Shown: positions 35,460-44,617, counted from the first letter of the stretch. The stretch: 64,000 nucleotides of DNA from Lachnoclostridium sp. UBA2905 (GCA_002349525.1 DEDL01000032.1:39073-103072), one strand, 5' to 3'. Notes: generated from the sequence alone by a model not told the origin. Numbers and translations: made by a program.

Positions 35460-35969
35460 ATGAGTAATAACAGTTTATTAAAACAGTGGAGAGATCAGGC
35501 TTATGGCGAAGAGATGAACGGAGCTAAGGGTCAGGCATTCTGGGAGGATTATTTTAGAAAAGAGCAGGCTATCTACAAGGAGCTTCTTGCTGATTCTGAG
35601 AATGTTGTAAAAGGTACAGTAAGTGAGCTCGCCGAAAAATATAATCTTGATATTATGCATATGGTAGGATTTCTTGATGGAATCAACGACAGCCTTGTTA
35701 ATCCTAATCCAATTGAAGAGATGACAGAGGAAACAGAGGTTAATCTTGGATTTGATCCAGAGAAGCTTTACTTCAACATGTTAGAGTGTGAAGCACAGTG
35801 GTTATATGAGCTTCCTGAATGGGATAATCTTCTTTCAGAAGAGAAGCGTGCTGAGATTACTAAGGAGCAGAAGAAGTCTAAGACTATCGTAAAACCTAAG
35901 AAGATTGGCCGTAACGATCCATGTCCTTGTGGAAGTGGAAGAAAATATAAGCAGTGCTGTGGAAAGTAA
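35460..35969 (+). CDS. SEC-C motif protein
   Basis: The product has 169 residues. The last 20 residues form a SEC-C zinc-binding motif ([18 protein letters not shown]), as at the C-terminus of SecA. The N-terminal part is helical and acidic ([31 protein letters not shown]) with no family I can name. SEC-C tails often mediate contact with SecB or ribosomes; here the partner is unknown. AAGGAG lies upstream of the ATG. The gene has its own candidate promoter and a strong terminator, so it is probably transcribed alone. Confidence 0.85.
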   Translation: MSNNSLLKQWRDQAYGEEMNGAKGQAFWEDYFRKEQAIYKELLADSENVVKGTVSELAEKYNLDIMHMVGFLDGINDSLVNPNPIEEMTEETEVNLGFDPEKLYFNMLECEAQWLYELPEWDNLLSEEKRAEITKEQKKSKTIVKPKKIGRNDPCPCGSGRKYKQCCGK

Positions 35970-36011
35970 TTCTGACATGCGTATAGGTGGAATTTTAAGA
36001 ACATAATTTAT

Positions 36012-36052
36012 GGGTCTGTCATACTGGATAATCAGTTTGACAGACCCTTTTT
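36012..36052 (+). terminator. Rho-independent terminator of the SEC-C protein gene
   Basis: GGGTCTGTCA (36012-36021) and TGACAGACCC (36038-36047) pair perfectly and are followed by TTTTT. Confidence 0.93.
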
Positions 36053-36068
36053 ATCTTATTCGAGAAGA

Positions 36069-36108
36069 ATATGTCAGCTTATGTTGACCAGAATTACGCA
36101 CCAGGTCT
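36069..36108. repeat. Dispersed 40-bp repeat, copy 2
   Basis: This is the same 40-bp sequence as at 28969-29008, in the same orientation and with three transitions. It lies just past a terminator and near the birA 3' end. Confidence 0.8.
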
Positions 36109-36145
36109 CACATGCCTTCGATTTGAAATACATGTATCGTTATTA

Positions 36146-37093
36146 TTATAGAGAAGTAATTGCTTCACGTTTTCCGTTATCATATTCTATTATAAGACGA
36201 AAATCCTCGTCAATATCTATGGCCTTAACTGTAGTGTTAGTGCTTTTCAAGGTAAATGAGTTACCTGTGGTTATGCAGTGCGCCTTGAAATATTCAAGGT
36301 ATTCAGGATCCCTGGCAGCCCATGCACTGGCAAGCTGCGGAAGTTCATTTATAATAGCAGTGGCAAGTTCATTTAGAGAAAATGATCTGCCAGTGGCAGC
36401 ATAAAGTGAAGTTGCAATGTCCTGCAGATTGTTATCAAAATCATCAGGATTGTTAAGTACGTTAAGACCAAATCCCAGAACAACATATTCAATATTAGAG
36501 GATTCTGCCTCAATAGAGACCTCTGTTAATATTCCGGCTATTTTTCTGCCGTTTAAAAACAGATCATTCACCCACTTTATATCAGGAGTTATCTGTGTCA
36601 CATTTTCAATTGCCTTAGAAAGGGCTACAGCGGCATAGGCCGTAAGAGAAAAGGTATGCTTAGCTTGCGGACGCAGTATAACAGACATATATATGCCCTT
36701 ATCCCTGACAGATTCAAATGAATGCCCCATGCGTCCCCTTCCACCTGTCTGCTCTCTTGCAAGTACGATTGTATATTCAGGGGCTCCATCCATTGCAAGC
36801 ATTTTTGCATAAGTATTTGTAGAGGTAATGCTGTCCAAAATGATAATGTTGTTGCCAAGCCTTTCATCATTAAGCTTATTCTTAATTGAAAGTGATGACA
36901 GAATGTTTCTGTCCTTGCAAAGCTTGTAACCTCTTTTTGTAACGGATTCTATCTCATAACCTTCTGCACGAAGAAGCTTTACATCCTTACATACAGCGGC
37001 ACGGCTGACGTTAAGCTCTTTGCTGATTAATTCGCCGCTGATATAATTCTGTTCATTTTTCAATAATAGTTCTAATACTTTTTCCTTTGGCAT
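36146..37093 (-). CDS. birA: Biotin operon repressor / biotin-[acetyl-CoA-carboxylase] ligase
   Basis: The product has 315 residues. The N-terminal winged helix-turn-helix (about 1-60, ISGELISKELNVSRAAVCKDV) shows it is the DNA-binding, bifunctional form. The ligase domain has the adenylate-binding GGRGRMGHSFES, DIKWVNDLFLNGRKIAGIL and a small C-terminal SH3-like domain. BirA makes biotinyl-5'-AMP, biotinylates carboxylases, and as a dimer represses biotin genes. It is divergent from bioY, with operator-like palindromes between them that fit its own recognition pattern. GGAG lies 7 bases before the ATG. Confidence 0.95.
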   Translation of the reverse strand: MPKEKVLELLLKNEQNYISGELISKELNVSRAAVCKDVKLLRAEGYEIESVTKRGYKLCKDRNILSSLSIKNKLNDERLGNNIIILDSITSTNTYAKMLAMDGAPEYTIVLAREQTGGRGRMGHSFESVRDKGIYMSVILRPQAKHTFSLTAYAAVALSKAIENVTQITPDIKWVNDLFLNGRKIAGILTEVSIEAESSNIEYVVLGFGLNVLNNPDDFDNNLQDIATSLYAATGRSFSLNELATAIINELPQLASAWAARDPEYLEYFKAHCITTGNSFTLKSTNTTVKAIDIDEDFRLIIEYDNGKREAITSL

Positions 37094-37176
37094 AGCGGTT
37101 CTCCATCTTTTACTGGGTCATTATATATAGAGTTTATCATTCATAAGGTGTCTTGTAAACGAAAACATGTCGGATA

Positions 37177-37208
37177 TTGTTAACCTAACACTATATATAA
37201 GTTGACAA
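37177..37208. promoter_or_regulatory. BirA-type operator 1
   Basis: TTGTTAACC (37177-37185) and AGTTGACAA (37200-37208) form an inverted repeat with a 14-base spacer, 7 of 9 positions symmetric, and fit the BirA consensus TTGTwAACC-N14-GGTTwACAA. The right half overlaps the -35 of the bioY promoter. Confidence 0.75.
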
Positions 37209-37230
37209 TATACATGAATGATGCTATTGT
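37202..37230 (+). promoter_or_regulatory. bioY promoter
   Basis: A consensus -35 TTGACA (37202-37207) and -10 TATTGT (37225-37230) are 17 bases apart. Both hexamers lie inside operator half-sites. Confidence 0.8.
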
Positions 37231-37258
37231 AAAACTATCACGCAATAAAGGTTTACAA
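37227..37258. promoter_or_regulatory. BirA-type operator 2
   Basis: TTGTAAAAC (37227-37235) and GGTTTACAA (37250-37258) form an inverted repeat with a 14-base spacer, 8 of 9 positions symmetric. The left half overlaps the -10 and the right half ends 18 bases before the bioY start codon. Confidence 0.85.
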
Positions 37259-37276
37259 TGAAAGGGCAAAAGTTAC

Positions 37277-37831
37277 ATGAAAAAACTTAGCATAATACAG
37301 ATGACATATGTTTCCATGTTTACGGTATTGATTATAATTGGTGCATTTATTAAGGTGCCGGTACCGGTGGTTCCGTTTACCCTGCAGTTTTTCTTTACTA
37401 ATATGGCAGGAATACTTCTTGGCAGCAGACTGGGGTCCTTAAGTGTGCTTATATATATGCTTTTAGGCCTGGCAGGTCTGCCGGTTTTCTCGGCGGGCGG
37501 TGGTATAAGCTATGTATTTGTTCCCAGTTTTGGTTACATAATAGGCTTTGTTATAGGAACGTTTGTAACAGGATATATAGTTGAAAAAAGCAGAAATAAA
37601 TCATTTAAGGTATATCTCATAAGTGGTTTTGCAGGACTGTTAATCGTATATCTCATGGGAATGATCTACTATTACATCATTTCCAATTACATTATAGATG
37701 TGGCAATCGGATTGTGGCCATTGTTTTTATATTGTTTTATCCTGGCAGTACCAGGAGACATACTTTTATGTATTATCTGTTCAACTCTTGCGGGCAGACT
37801 GAAAAAAATAATGGGAGGAATAATGATATGA
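37277..37831 (+). CDS. bioY: Biotin transporter BioY
   Basis: The product has 184 residues and about six hydrophobic segments, the S-component of an ECF-type biotin importer. Family features are VPVPVVPFTLQFFFTNMAG near the start and the GLAGLPVFSAGGG turn. The energy-coupling subunits are not in the window, as is normal when a shared ECF module is used. AAAGGG lies 9 bases before the ATG. It is the first gene of a bioY-bioD-bioA operon under two BirA-type operators, so it should be shut off when biotin is plentiful. Confidence 0.94.
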   Translation: MKKLSIIQMTYVSMFTVLIIIGAFIKVPVPVVPFTLQFFFTNMAGILLGSRLGSLSVLIYMLLGLAGLPVFSAGGGISYVFVPSFGYIIGFVIGTFVTGYIVEKSRNKSFKVYLISGFAGLLIVYLMGMIYYYIISNYIIDVAIGLWPLFLYCFILAVPGDILLCIICSTLAGRLKKIMGGIMI

Positions 37832-38511
37832 GTAAGTGTGTTTTTATTACAGGAACAGGCACTGATATAGGAAAAACGTATATCAGTGGACTTATTGTTA
37901 AAAAATTAAAGGAATATGGAATGAATCCGGGATATTTTAAAACTGCTGTAAGTGGCAATGATAGAGATGCCGGTGGAAAGCTTATTCCGGGAGATCCATT
38001 ATTTGTCAAAAAAATAAGCGGTATAGAAGAAAGCCTTGAGGACATGTGTCCATACGTATATGAAAGAGCGTATTCACCACATCTTGCAGCCAGAATTGAA
38101 GGTGGTCCTGTGGAAATAGACCGTATAAAAGAGGGCTTTGAAAGGGTGTGTGCCCAGCACGATTATGTAACAATGGAGGGAAGCGGAGGAATATTATGTC
38201 CAATAAGATTTGATGAAGAGAAAATAATGCTTGAGGACATTATAAGGATGTTTGATCTTGGTAGCATTATTGTTGCAGATGCAGGGCTTGGTACAATCAA
38301 CGCCGTAGTTCTTACTGTGAAATATATGGAGCAGGCAGGACTTAAGGTAATGGGAATTATATATAACAATTACCAAAAGGACAATCCAATGCATGAAGAC
38401 AATATATTTATGTGTGAGTATATGACTGGTGTAAAAACTATTGCAAAGGTAGCGTATGAGGCTACTGATATTGATATTGATGAGGGGCTTTTATTATCAA
38501 TGTACCAATAA
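37828..38511 (+). CDS. bioD: Dethiobiotin synthetase
   Basis: The product has 227 residues. The P-loop GTGTDIGKT sits near the start, and the DAPA-binding/carbamate region includes FKTAVSG and MEGSGGILCPI. BioD closes the ureido ring of dethiobiotin using CO2 and ATP in the cytoplasm. The ATG at 37828 overlaps the bioY stop (ATGA), with GGGAGG 10 bases upstream, so translation is coupled. A frame starting at 37714 is an artefact of overlap with bioY. Confidence 0.94.
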   Translation: MSKCVFITGTGTDIGKTYISGLIVKKLKEYGMNPGYFKTAVSGNDRDAGGKLIPGDPLFVKKISGIEESLEDMCPYVYERAYSPHLAARIEGGPVEIDRIKEGFERVCAQHDYVTMEGSGGILCPIRFDEEKIMLEDIIRMFDLGSIIVADAGLGTINAVVLTVKYMEQAGLKVMGIIYNNYQKDNPMHEDNIFMCEYMTGVKTIAKVAYEATDIDIDEGLLLSMYQ

Positions 38512-38545
38512 AAGCTATACAAAATTTGAACTCTGGAGGTTTATT

Positions 38546-39745
38546 ATGATCTGGTATCCCTATGAACAAATGAAAACGATGAAACAGCCTTATGAAATTA
38601 TAGATGCAAATGGTGTCTATCTTTATACAAAGGATGCAAAGCTTATAGATTCAGTATCAAGCTGGTGGTGCATGATACACGGCTATAAGCATCCTCTTAT
38701 AACAGAAGCCATTAAGAAGCAGGCAGACAAATTTTCCCATGTAATGCTTGGAGGACTTACTCATGAGCCTGCCATAAGGCTTTCAAATAAACTGGCTGAA
38801 ATCCTGCCTGGTGATCTTGACTACTGCTTCTTTTCTGATTCAGGAAGTGTTGCTGTGGAGGTTTCACTTAAAATGGCTCTCCAGTATTACATGAATAAAG
38901 GAGACACAAAGCGTACAAAAATACTTGCACTTACCCATGCCTATCACGGAGATACATTCAAGGCCATGGAAGTGGGAGATGATGAAGACTATCATTTTGT
39001 GCTTGAGGCCTATGGACCTAAAACAAATGTCATAAATATTCCTACAGAAATTGATGCCTTGTGTCAGGCATTTGAAAAATATCATGACCAGTTAAATGCA
39101 TTTATTGTTGAACCTCTTTTACAGGGAGCCGGTGGAATGAGAATGTATGATATATCATTTCTTGAGAAGGCAAGGGAACTCTGCGATAAATACGGTGTAC
39201 TCCTGATATTTGATGAGGTTGCAACAGGCTTTGGAAGAACAGGTAACAGATTTGTTGCAGATAGAGTTCTTCCTGACATAATAGTGCTTGGAAAAGCCCT
39301 GGTTGGAGGCTATATCGGTCATGCAGTAACTGTGGCCAACAAAAAAGTATATGATGGTTTTTACAGTGATGATGACAGGCATGCACTTATGCATGGACCT
39401 ACATTTATGGGAAATGCACTGGCGGCATCAGCTGCCCTTGCATCAATTGAAGTGTTCGAAAAAGAGAATTACATGGATAAAATAAAAGAGATTGAGAGAA
39501 TTACCCATAGAGAGCTTGATGGCTTTATGGCACCGGGAATAAAAGAGGTGCGGATAATGGGTGGATGCGCATGTATAGAGGTAAATGATCCTGAAATTTT
39601 AGAGGGCTATCAGGACTATGCCTATAAAAGAGGAGTATTTGCAAGACCATTTCTTAATTATCTGTATTCAATGGTACCTTATATTATTAAGGAAAATGAA
39701 CTGGTGCAAATATTTGATACAATGAAGGAATGGTTTAACAGATAA
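38546..39745 (+). CDS. bioA: Adenosylmethionine-8-amino-7-oxononanoate aminotransferase
   Basis: The product has 399 residues, a class III PLP aminotransferase. BioA landmarks: WYPYEQMK near the N-terminus (substrate pocket), SSWWCMIHGYKHP, cofactor region SDSGSVAVEVSLKMA, HAYHGDTFKAM, LIFDEVATGFGRTG, and the PLP-lysine in LGKALVGGYIG. It makes 7,8-diaminononanoate from KAPA. GGAGG lies 7 bases before the ATG and the gap from bioD is 34 bases. bioB and bioF are not adjacent, so the route in this operon covers only two middle steps. Confidence 0.93.
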   Translation: MIWYPYEQMKTMKQPYEIIDANGVYLYTKDAKLIDSVSSWWCMIHGYKHPLITEAIKKQADKFSHVMLGGLTHEPAIRLSNKLAEILPGDLDYCFFSDSGSVAVEVSLKMALQYYMNKGDTKRTKILALTHAYHGDTFKAMEVGDDEDYHFVLEAYGPKTNVINIPTEIDALCQAFEKYHDQLNAFIVEPLLQGAGGMRMYDISFLEKARELCDKYGVLLIFDEVATGFGRTGNRFVADRVLPDIIVLGKALVGGYIGHAVTVANKKVYDGFYSDDDRHALMHGPTFMGNALAASAALASIEVFEKENYMDKIKEIERITHRELDGFMAPGIKEVRIMGGCACIEVNDPEILEGYQDYAYKRGVFARPFLNYLYSMVPYIIKENELVQIFDTMKEWFNR

Positions 39746-39761
39746 AACAGGATAAAAAATG

Positions 39762-39803
39762 AGACCCGTCGGTCTGTAAAAAATACAGGCTGATGGGTCT
39801 TTG
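39762..39803 (+). terminator. Terminator of the bio operon
   Basis: AGACCCGTCGGTCTGTA (39762-39778) pairs with TACAGGCTGATGGGTCT (39784-39800) through several G-U pairs. The T-run is weak (TTTGTATT). Confidence 0.65.
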
Positions 39804-39829
39804 TATTAAAGTGTTATGTCGGGCTGACC

Positions 39830-40804
39830 TTATTTCTGTGAAAGATGAATCTCAAATCCGTCAAAATCGCCGTTAATATAAACAAATCTGCAATTTCCAG
39901 CTTCTGTATACCTGGCAGTATCCATATTGAAGGTAATTCCCTTAAGTCCAAGGTGGAACATTGCGCGGTCAACAGAGTTGGTTGCAACTGCTATATGACC
40001 CTTGGCACCACGTTTAACAGAATCATCAAATACAAGTTCTATTCCACTTCCACAGAAGAATCCAACCTGTCCCGGTGCGTCACTTCTTTCGAAACCAAAT
40101 ATATTCTTTAAATCTGCAGCCATACCGGCAGCCTTGTCTTTGGTATCAATGTTCATACCAACATGTCTTACCTCGAAGCCAAGCATTGTATTAACTGCTT
40201 CACGTGTAAGACGGGTAATCTCATCAAATTTGCCGGCTTTAATAAGGCTGTCCTTTACCATCCAGCTACCGCCGCATGCAATAATCTTTGGAAATGAAAG
40301 GTATTCACATATATTAGATGCGTTAATTCCGCCTGTTGGCATAAATTTAACATTAGTGTAAGGAGCTGACATAGCCTTAATCATTGGAAGACCACCACAT
40401 GCTTCAGCAGGGAAGAACTTTACAATTTCAAGACCCAGTGAAAGTGCAAGTTCAACGTCACTTGGATTGGAACAGCCCGGTGTTACAGGAATATTTCTTT
40501 CAACACAGTACTTAACAACCTCAGGGTTAAGTCCCGGACTTACAATAAACTTAGCACCGGCATCAACTGCATCATCAACCTGCTTTGTTGTAAGAACAGT
40601 TCCGGCACCGACTAACATCTCTGGAAATTCTGTGGTCATATTTTTAATTGCTTCCCTGGCAGCAGCAGTTCTGAAGGTAACCTCTGCACATGGAAGACCA
40701 CCCTCACAAAGAGCTTTTGCAAGTGGAACGGCATCAGCTGCATCATCAATTTTTACTACAGGAACAATACCCATAAGTGATATTTTTTCTAAAATCTCGT
40801 TCAT
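39830..40804 (-). CDS. KDPG/KHG aldolase fused to a C-terminal VOC-like domain
   Basis: The product has 324 residues. The first about 210 are a class I aldolase of the Eda family: AEVTFRT with probable catalytic Glu41, VGAGTV, SPGLNPEVVKYC, and the Schiff-base Lys129 in EIVKFFPAEACGG. It cleaves 2-keto-3-deoxy-6-phosphogluconate (and/or 4-hydroxy-2-oxoglutarate), the last step of sugar acid breakdown. The remaining about 110 residues (from GFEVRHVGMNID to GFEIHLSQK) resemble a glyoxalase/VOC beta-alpha fold, whose role here is unknown. GGAG lies 7 bases before the ATG. No other Entner-Doudoroff or uronate gene is near. Confidence 0.87.
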   Translation of the reverse strand: MNEILEKISLMGIVPVVKIDDAADAVPLAKALCEGGLPCAEVTFRTAAAREAIKNMTTEFPEMLVGAGTVLTTKQVDDAVDAGAKFIVSPGLNPEVVKYCVERNIPVTPGCSNPSDVELALSLGLEIVKFFPAEACGGLPMIKAMSAPYTNVKFMPTGGINASNICEYLSFPKIIACGGSWMVKDSLIKAGKFDEITRLTREAVNTMLGFEVRHVGMNIDTKDKAAGMAADLKNIFGFERSDAPGQVGFFCGSGIELVFDDSVKRGAKGHIAVATNSVDRAMFHLGLKGITFNMDTARYTEAGNCRFVYINGDFDGFEIHLSQK

Positions 40805-40952
40805 GATTTATCTCCATTCATATATATAGTTTTACAAATATTATAGCCCATGAAAATAAAATGTCAATTATGTCATATGCTTGCAATATCGACGATATAT
40901 AATATAATAAGAAGTGGTGTGTGAGCCAATAAACAGTGGAAGGGTTGCCAAT

Positions 40953-41186
40953 ATGGAAGATAATGATATGAGAGAAATTCTCTTTGATATTCTGGATGCG
41001 GAAACATCAAAGGAAAAGATAGAGAAAATGCGATTTTACAGAGATGAACTGGATGAAAGGACACTTGGGAATATTGCTGCAGCATTTGATGTTTCAGGTG
41101 ACTGCCAAAGTGATGATGAATTATTTGAGCAGATTGTACAGGATCTGACTATAAAGGCCAGGTATGAAACTGACAGGCTTAGATAA
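40953..41186 (+). CDS. Small acidic protein of unknown function upstream of recA
   Basis: The product has 77 residues, helical and acidic (MREILFDILDAETSKEKIEKMRFYRDELDERTLGNI has several heptad-like stretches), with no membrane segment or cysteine pair. I do not recognise a family. The ATG at 40953 has GGAAGGG upstream; a frame opening at 40914 adds 13 residues without a ribosome site. The recA promoter lies after its stop, so it is not simply part of the recA operon. Confidence 0.65.
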   Translation: MEDNDMREILFDILDAETSKEKIEKMRFYRDELDERTLGNIAAAFDVSGDCQSDDELFEQIVQDLTIKARYETDRLR

Positions 41187-41295
41187 ATTGCATAAATATT
41201 TTGTATAAATTTGTGTAATACGTCAATGTTATACCTGGAAAATAAATGTTATAATGAGCCTGGTCGACGACTTAAAATATAAGATGGAAAATGTG

Positions 41296-41324
41296 TTGAC
41301 AAACATATGTTTCTATAGTAAGAT
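41296..41324 (+). promoter_or_regulatory. recA promoter
   Basis: The -35 TTGACA (41296-41301) and -10 TAAGAT (41319-41324) have a 17-base spacer, 37 bases before the recA start codon. Confidence 0.7.
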
Positions 41325-41345
41325 TTAATACAAGAACATTAGTTC
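41301..41345. promoter_or_regulatory. Two LexA-type SOS boxes at recA
   Basis: GAACATTAGTTC (41334-41345) fits GAAC-N4-GTTC exactly. AAACATATGTTT (41301-41312), a perfect palindrome in the promoter spacer, differs from GAACATATGTTC by one base per half. This fits SOS control of recA in Gram-positives. Confidence 0.72.
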
Positions 41346-41360
41346 GAAAGGAGAATATTA

Positions 41361-42410
41361 ATGGCTGACAGTAATAAACTTAAAGCACTGGAATCTGCAC
41401 TTGCGCAGTTAGAGAAGCAGTACGGTAAGGGAACAGTTATGAAGCTTGGTGACAAGAGTGCTGCCCTTAACGTTGAGACAATATCTACAGGATCATTGAG
41501 TCTTGATATAGCTCTTGGAGTTGGAGGAGTACCAAGAGGAAGAATTATTGAGATATACGGACCGGAGTCAAGTGGTAAGACTACAGTTGCTTTACATATA
41601 GTAGCAGAGGTACAGAAGAATGGAGGAATTGCAGGATTTGTTGATGCTGAGCATGCGCTTGATCCTGTATATGCATCTAATATAGGTGTTGATATAGATA
41701 ATCTTTACATTTCACAGCCTGATAATGGTGAGCAGGCATTGGAGATAACAGAGACTATGGTACGTTCAGGTGCTATGGATGTTATTATTGTTGACTCTGT
41801 TGCAGCCCTTGTTCCAAGAGCAGAGATAGATGGAGAGATGGGTGATTCACATGTGGGATTACAGGCAAGACTTATGTCACAGGCACTTCGTAAACTTACC
41901 CCTGTTGTAAGTAAGTCAGGATGTATTGTAATCTTTATCAACCAGTTACGTGAAAAGGTTGGAGTTATGTTCGGTAATCCTGAGACAACAACAGGTGGAC
42001 GTGCACTTAAGTTCTACTCATCTGTAAGAATGGATGTAAGAAGAATAGAGACTCTTAAGCAGAATGGAGAATTTATTGGTAACAGAACCAGAATTAAGGT
42101 AGTTAAGAATAAGGTTGCTCCACCATTCCAGGAGGCAGAATTTGATATTATGTTTGGTAAGGGAATTTCCAAAGAAGGGGATATTCTTGACCTTGCAGTT
42201 AAGAAGAATGTTGTAGAGAAGAGTGGAGCCTGGTTCTCGTACAATGGCAACAAGATTGGCCAGGGACGTGAGAATGCCAAGCAGTTTCTTGCAGCTAATC
42301 CTGCAGTAGCAGACGAGATTGAAGCAAAAGTGAGAGAATTATTTGCACCGGAACCTGATAGTGATGGAGCAGATAGCAGAGAAATGTCACCAGATATGTT
42401 TGAACAGTAA
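41361..42410 (+). CDS. recA: Recombinase RecA
   Basis: The product has 349 residues, full length. Walker A is GPESSGKT (67-74), Walker [23 protein letters not shown], loop L2 region [25 protein letters not shown], and an acidic C-terminal tail. RecA forms ATP-dependent filaments on single-stranded DNA for strand exchange and triggers LexA self-cleavage. AAAGGAG lies 9 bases before the ATG. SOS-type boxes overlap the promoter, and recX follows after 46 bases. Confidence 0.98.
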   Translation: MADSNKLKALESALAQLEKQYGKGTVMKLGDKSAALNVETISTGSLSLDIALGVGGVPRGRIIEIYGPESSGKTTVALHIVAEVQKNGGIAGFVDAEHALDPVYASNIGVDIDNLYISQPDNGEQALEITETMVRSGAMDVIIVDSVAALVPRAEIDGEMGDSHVGLQARLMSQALRKLTPVVSKSGCIVIFINQLREKVGVMFGNPETTTGGRALKFYSSVRMDVRRIETLKQNGEFIGNRTRIKVVKNKVAPPFQEAEFDIMFGKGISKEGDILDLAVKKNVVEKSGAWFSYNGNKIGQGRENAKQFLAANPAVADEIEAKVRELFAPEPDSDGADSREMSPDMFEQ

Positions 42411-42456
42411 GAAATAGTAAGAGATATAGGATTGATATGAATGGAGAGTGTATGCT

Positions 42457-42927
42457 ATGGATGAGAACAATACTGAATACAAGCGTGCACTCTCTATTGC
42501 TTTAAGATTTATAAGTCATAGTGACAGAACGGAATATGAAGTGAGGCGCAGACTTGAGAAGGAAGAATTGGATGAGAACATTATTGAAGATGTCATTTCA
42601 AAACTTCTGAATGAAAGATTTTTGAATGATGCCAGATATGCAGAGTATTATATCACCTGTTACAGGGACAGAAGAAGTAAAAAAAGGATTATAAGTGATT
42701 TAAAGGGCAAGGGAATTGATGAAAGTATTATTATGAATTCCTTTGACAGCATAGTTAGTGAAGAGCCGAAGGCAGTATATAAGGCACTTGAGAAGCAGCT
42801 TATGAAACGTGGTATAGAAGATGCAGATAGTATGACCTACGAGGATAAGAGTAAGATATACGCTGCATTATTTAGACAGGGGTTTGATGCTGACGAGATT
42901 AATAGGGCATTTAGGAGCGATTACTAA
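42457..42927 (+). CDS. recX: Regulatory protein RecX
   Basis: The product has 156 residues with three RecX helical repeats: ALRFISHSDRTEYEVRRRLEKEELDENII, LLNERFLNDARYAEYYI and AALFRQGFDADEINRAF. RecX binds RecA filaments and limits their activity. Position after recA is typical and suggests cotranscription. The ATG at 42457 has GGAG 10 bases upstream; GTG at 42448 is possible but too close. Confidence 0.93.
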   Translation: MDENNTEYKRALSIALRFISHSDRTEYEVRRRLEKEELDENIIEDVISKLLNERFLNDARYAEYYITCYRDRRSKKRIISDLKGKGIDESIIMNSFDSIVSEEPKAVYKALEKQLMKRGIEDADSMTYEDKSKIYAALFRQGFDADEINRAFRSDY

Positions 42928-42947
42928 TACAATAGCTTACAACAAAC

Positions 42948-42976
42948 TTGACATAGTAATAAAAAACGTATAAAAT
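42948..42976 (+). promoter_or_regulatory. rny promoter
   Basis: TTGACA (42948-42953) and TAAAAT (42971-42976) are 17 bases apart, in the 101-base gap after recX. Confidence 0.7.
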
Positions 42977-43028
42977 TAAAATGTTGTAATTACGTACAAT
43001 GAAAATTTAATAAAAAGGAGGTGCTCCT

Positions 43029-44594
43029 GTGCCGGATACGAAATTTGTTATCGCAGCAATTGTGATTGTCATAGTTTTGTTGATCATTGAAGCCCTTGTT
43101 GTGAAAAAGTTGGCAGTATCCTATCATGTTAAGGTTAGTGAGGCTAAGATAGGAAGTGCTGAAGACAGAGCAAGAGAGATTATAGATGATGCATTGAAAG
43201 CGGCAGAGACGAAAAAGAGGGAAGCTTTACTTGAGGCGAAAGAGGAAACTCTTAAGAGAAAGAATGAACTTGAAAGAGACGCCAAAGAGCAAAAGGCTGA
43301 ACTGCAAAAGTTTGAAAAGAGAATTTTAACAAAAGAAGAGTCACTTGACAGAAAGATGGAATCAGTTGAGAAGAAGGAAGCGAAACTTGCTTCCAAGGAA
43401 GGTGAACTCGACAAGCTTATGAAGGAGACAGAGGATATCAAGGAAAGTCACTTAAGAGAACTTGAGAAGATTTCCGGAATGACCTCCGAACAAGCTAAAG
43501 ATGTTTTACTTAAGAGTGTTGAAGATGATGTCAAACACGAAACGGCTGTTATGATTAAAGAGATGGATCGTAACATCAAGGAAGAAGCAACAAAAAGAGC
43601 AAGAGATTATGTTGTTGGTGCAATCCAGAAGTGTGCAGCAGATCATGTCGCTGAAACAACTATATCAGTAGTTCAGCTTCCAAGTGATGAGATGAAGGGA
43701 AGAATTATTGGTAGAGAAGGACGTAACATCAGAGCTCTTGAGACACTTACAGGTGTTGAACTTATTATTGATGATACTCCGGAAGCAGTTGTATTATCAG
43801 GATTTGATCCTATCAGAAGAGAAGTTGCAAGAATTGCACTTGAAAAGCTTATTGTTGATGGAAGAATTCATCCAGCAAGAATTGAAGAGATGGTAGAAAA
43901 GGCCCAGAAGGAAGTTGAGAATCTCATTCGTGAAGAGGGAGAGGCTGCAACTCTTGAGGTTGGCGTACATGGAATTCACCCTGAACTTATTAAGTTACTT
44001 GGTAGAATGAAATTCAGAACAAGTTTTGGACAGAACGCATTGAAACATTCAATTGAAGTTTCACATTTATCTGGTTTACTTGCCGGAGAAGTTGGTGTGG
44101 ATGTCAGACTTGCAAAGCGTGCAGGATTACTTCATGATATTGGTAAAGCAGTTGACCATGATATGGAGGGATCACATATTCAGCTTGGTGTTGAACTTTG
44201 TAAAAAGTATAAGGAATCACCAATCATTATTAATGCTGTAGAAGCTCATCATGGTGATGTTGAGCCAGAGAGCTTTATTGCATGTCTTGTTCAGGCAGCG
44301 GATGCTATATCAGCAGCCAGACCTGGAGCAAGAAGAGAGACTCTTGAAACATATACTACAAGACTTAAACAGCTTGAAGATATTGCCAACAGCTTTAAGG
44401 GCGTTGAAAAATCTTTCGCTATTCAGGCCGGTAGAGAAATCAGAGTCATGGTTGTACCAGAACAGATTAGTGATGACGATATGGTATTACTTGCAAGAGA
44501 TATGGCTAAGCAGATTGAAGATGAATTGCAGTATCCTGGACAGATTAAGGTTAATATTATCAGAGAGTCCAGAGCAATTGATTATGCTAAGTAA
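43029..44594 (+). CDS. rny: Ribonuclease Y
   Basis: The product has 521 residues: an N-terminal membrane anchor (about 5-24), a long charged coiled coil (about 30-160), a KH domain ([19 protein letters not shown]) and an HD domain ([18 protein letters not shown]). RNase Y is the membrane-tethered endonuclease that starts mRNA decay in many Firmicutes. The start is GTG at 43029 with AAGGAGG 6 bases upstream. It has its own promoter and terminator. Confidence 0.97.
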   Translation: MPDTKFVIAAIVIVIVLLIIEALVVKKLAVSYHVKVSEAKIGSAEDRAREIIDDALKAAETKKREALLEAKEETLKRKNELERDAKEQKAELQKFEKRILTKEESLDRKMESVEKKEAKLASKEGELDKLMKETEDIKESHLRELEKISGMTSEQAKDVLLKSVEDDVKHETAVMIKEMDRNIKEEATKRARDYVVGAIQKCAADHVAETTISVVQLPSDEMKGRIIGREGRNIRALETLTGVELIIDDTPEAVVLSGFDPIRREVARIALEKLIVDGRIHPARIEEMVEKAQKEVENLIREEGEAATLEVGVHGIHPELIKLLGRMKFRTSFGQNALKHSIEVSHLSGLLAGEVGVDVRLAKRAGLLHDIGKAVDHDMEGSHIQLGVELCKKYKESPIIINAVEAHHGDVEPESFIACLVQAADAISAARPGARRETLETYTTRLKQLEDIANSFKGVEKSFAIQAGREIRVMVVPEQISDDDMVLLARDMAKQIEDELQYPGQIKVNIIRESRAIDYAK

Positions 44595-44617
44595 AATGTA
44601 TCAGGCTTGAATCATTA

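Noticed and set aside
37714..37827. Longer bioD frame beginning inside bioY
   Set aside because: The in-frame extension overlaps bioY and lies ahead of a good GGGAGG site; the true start is the ATG at 37828.
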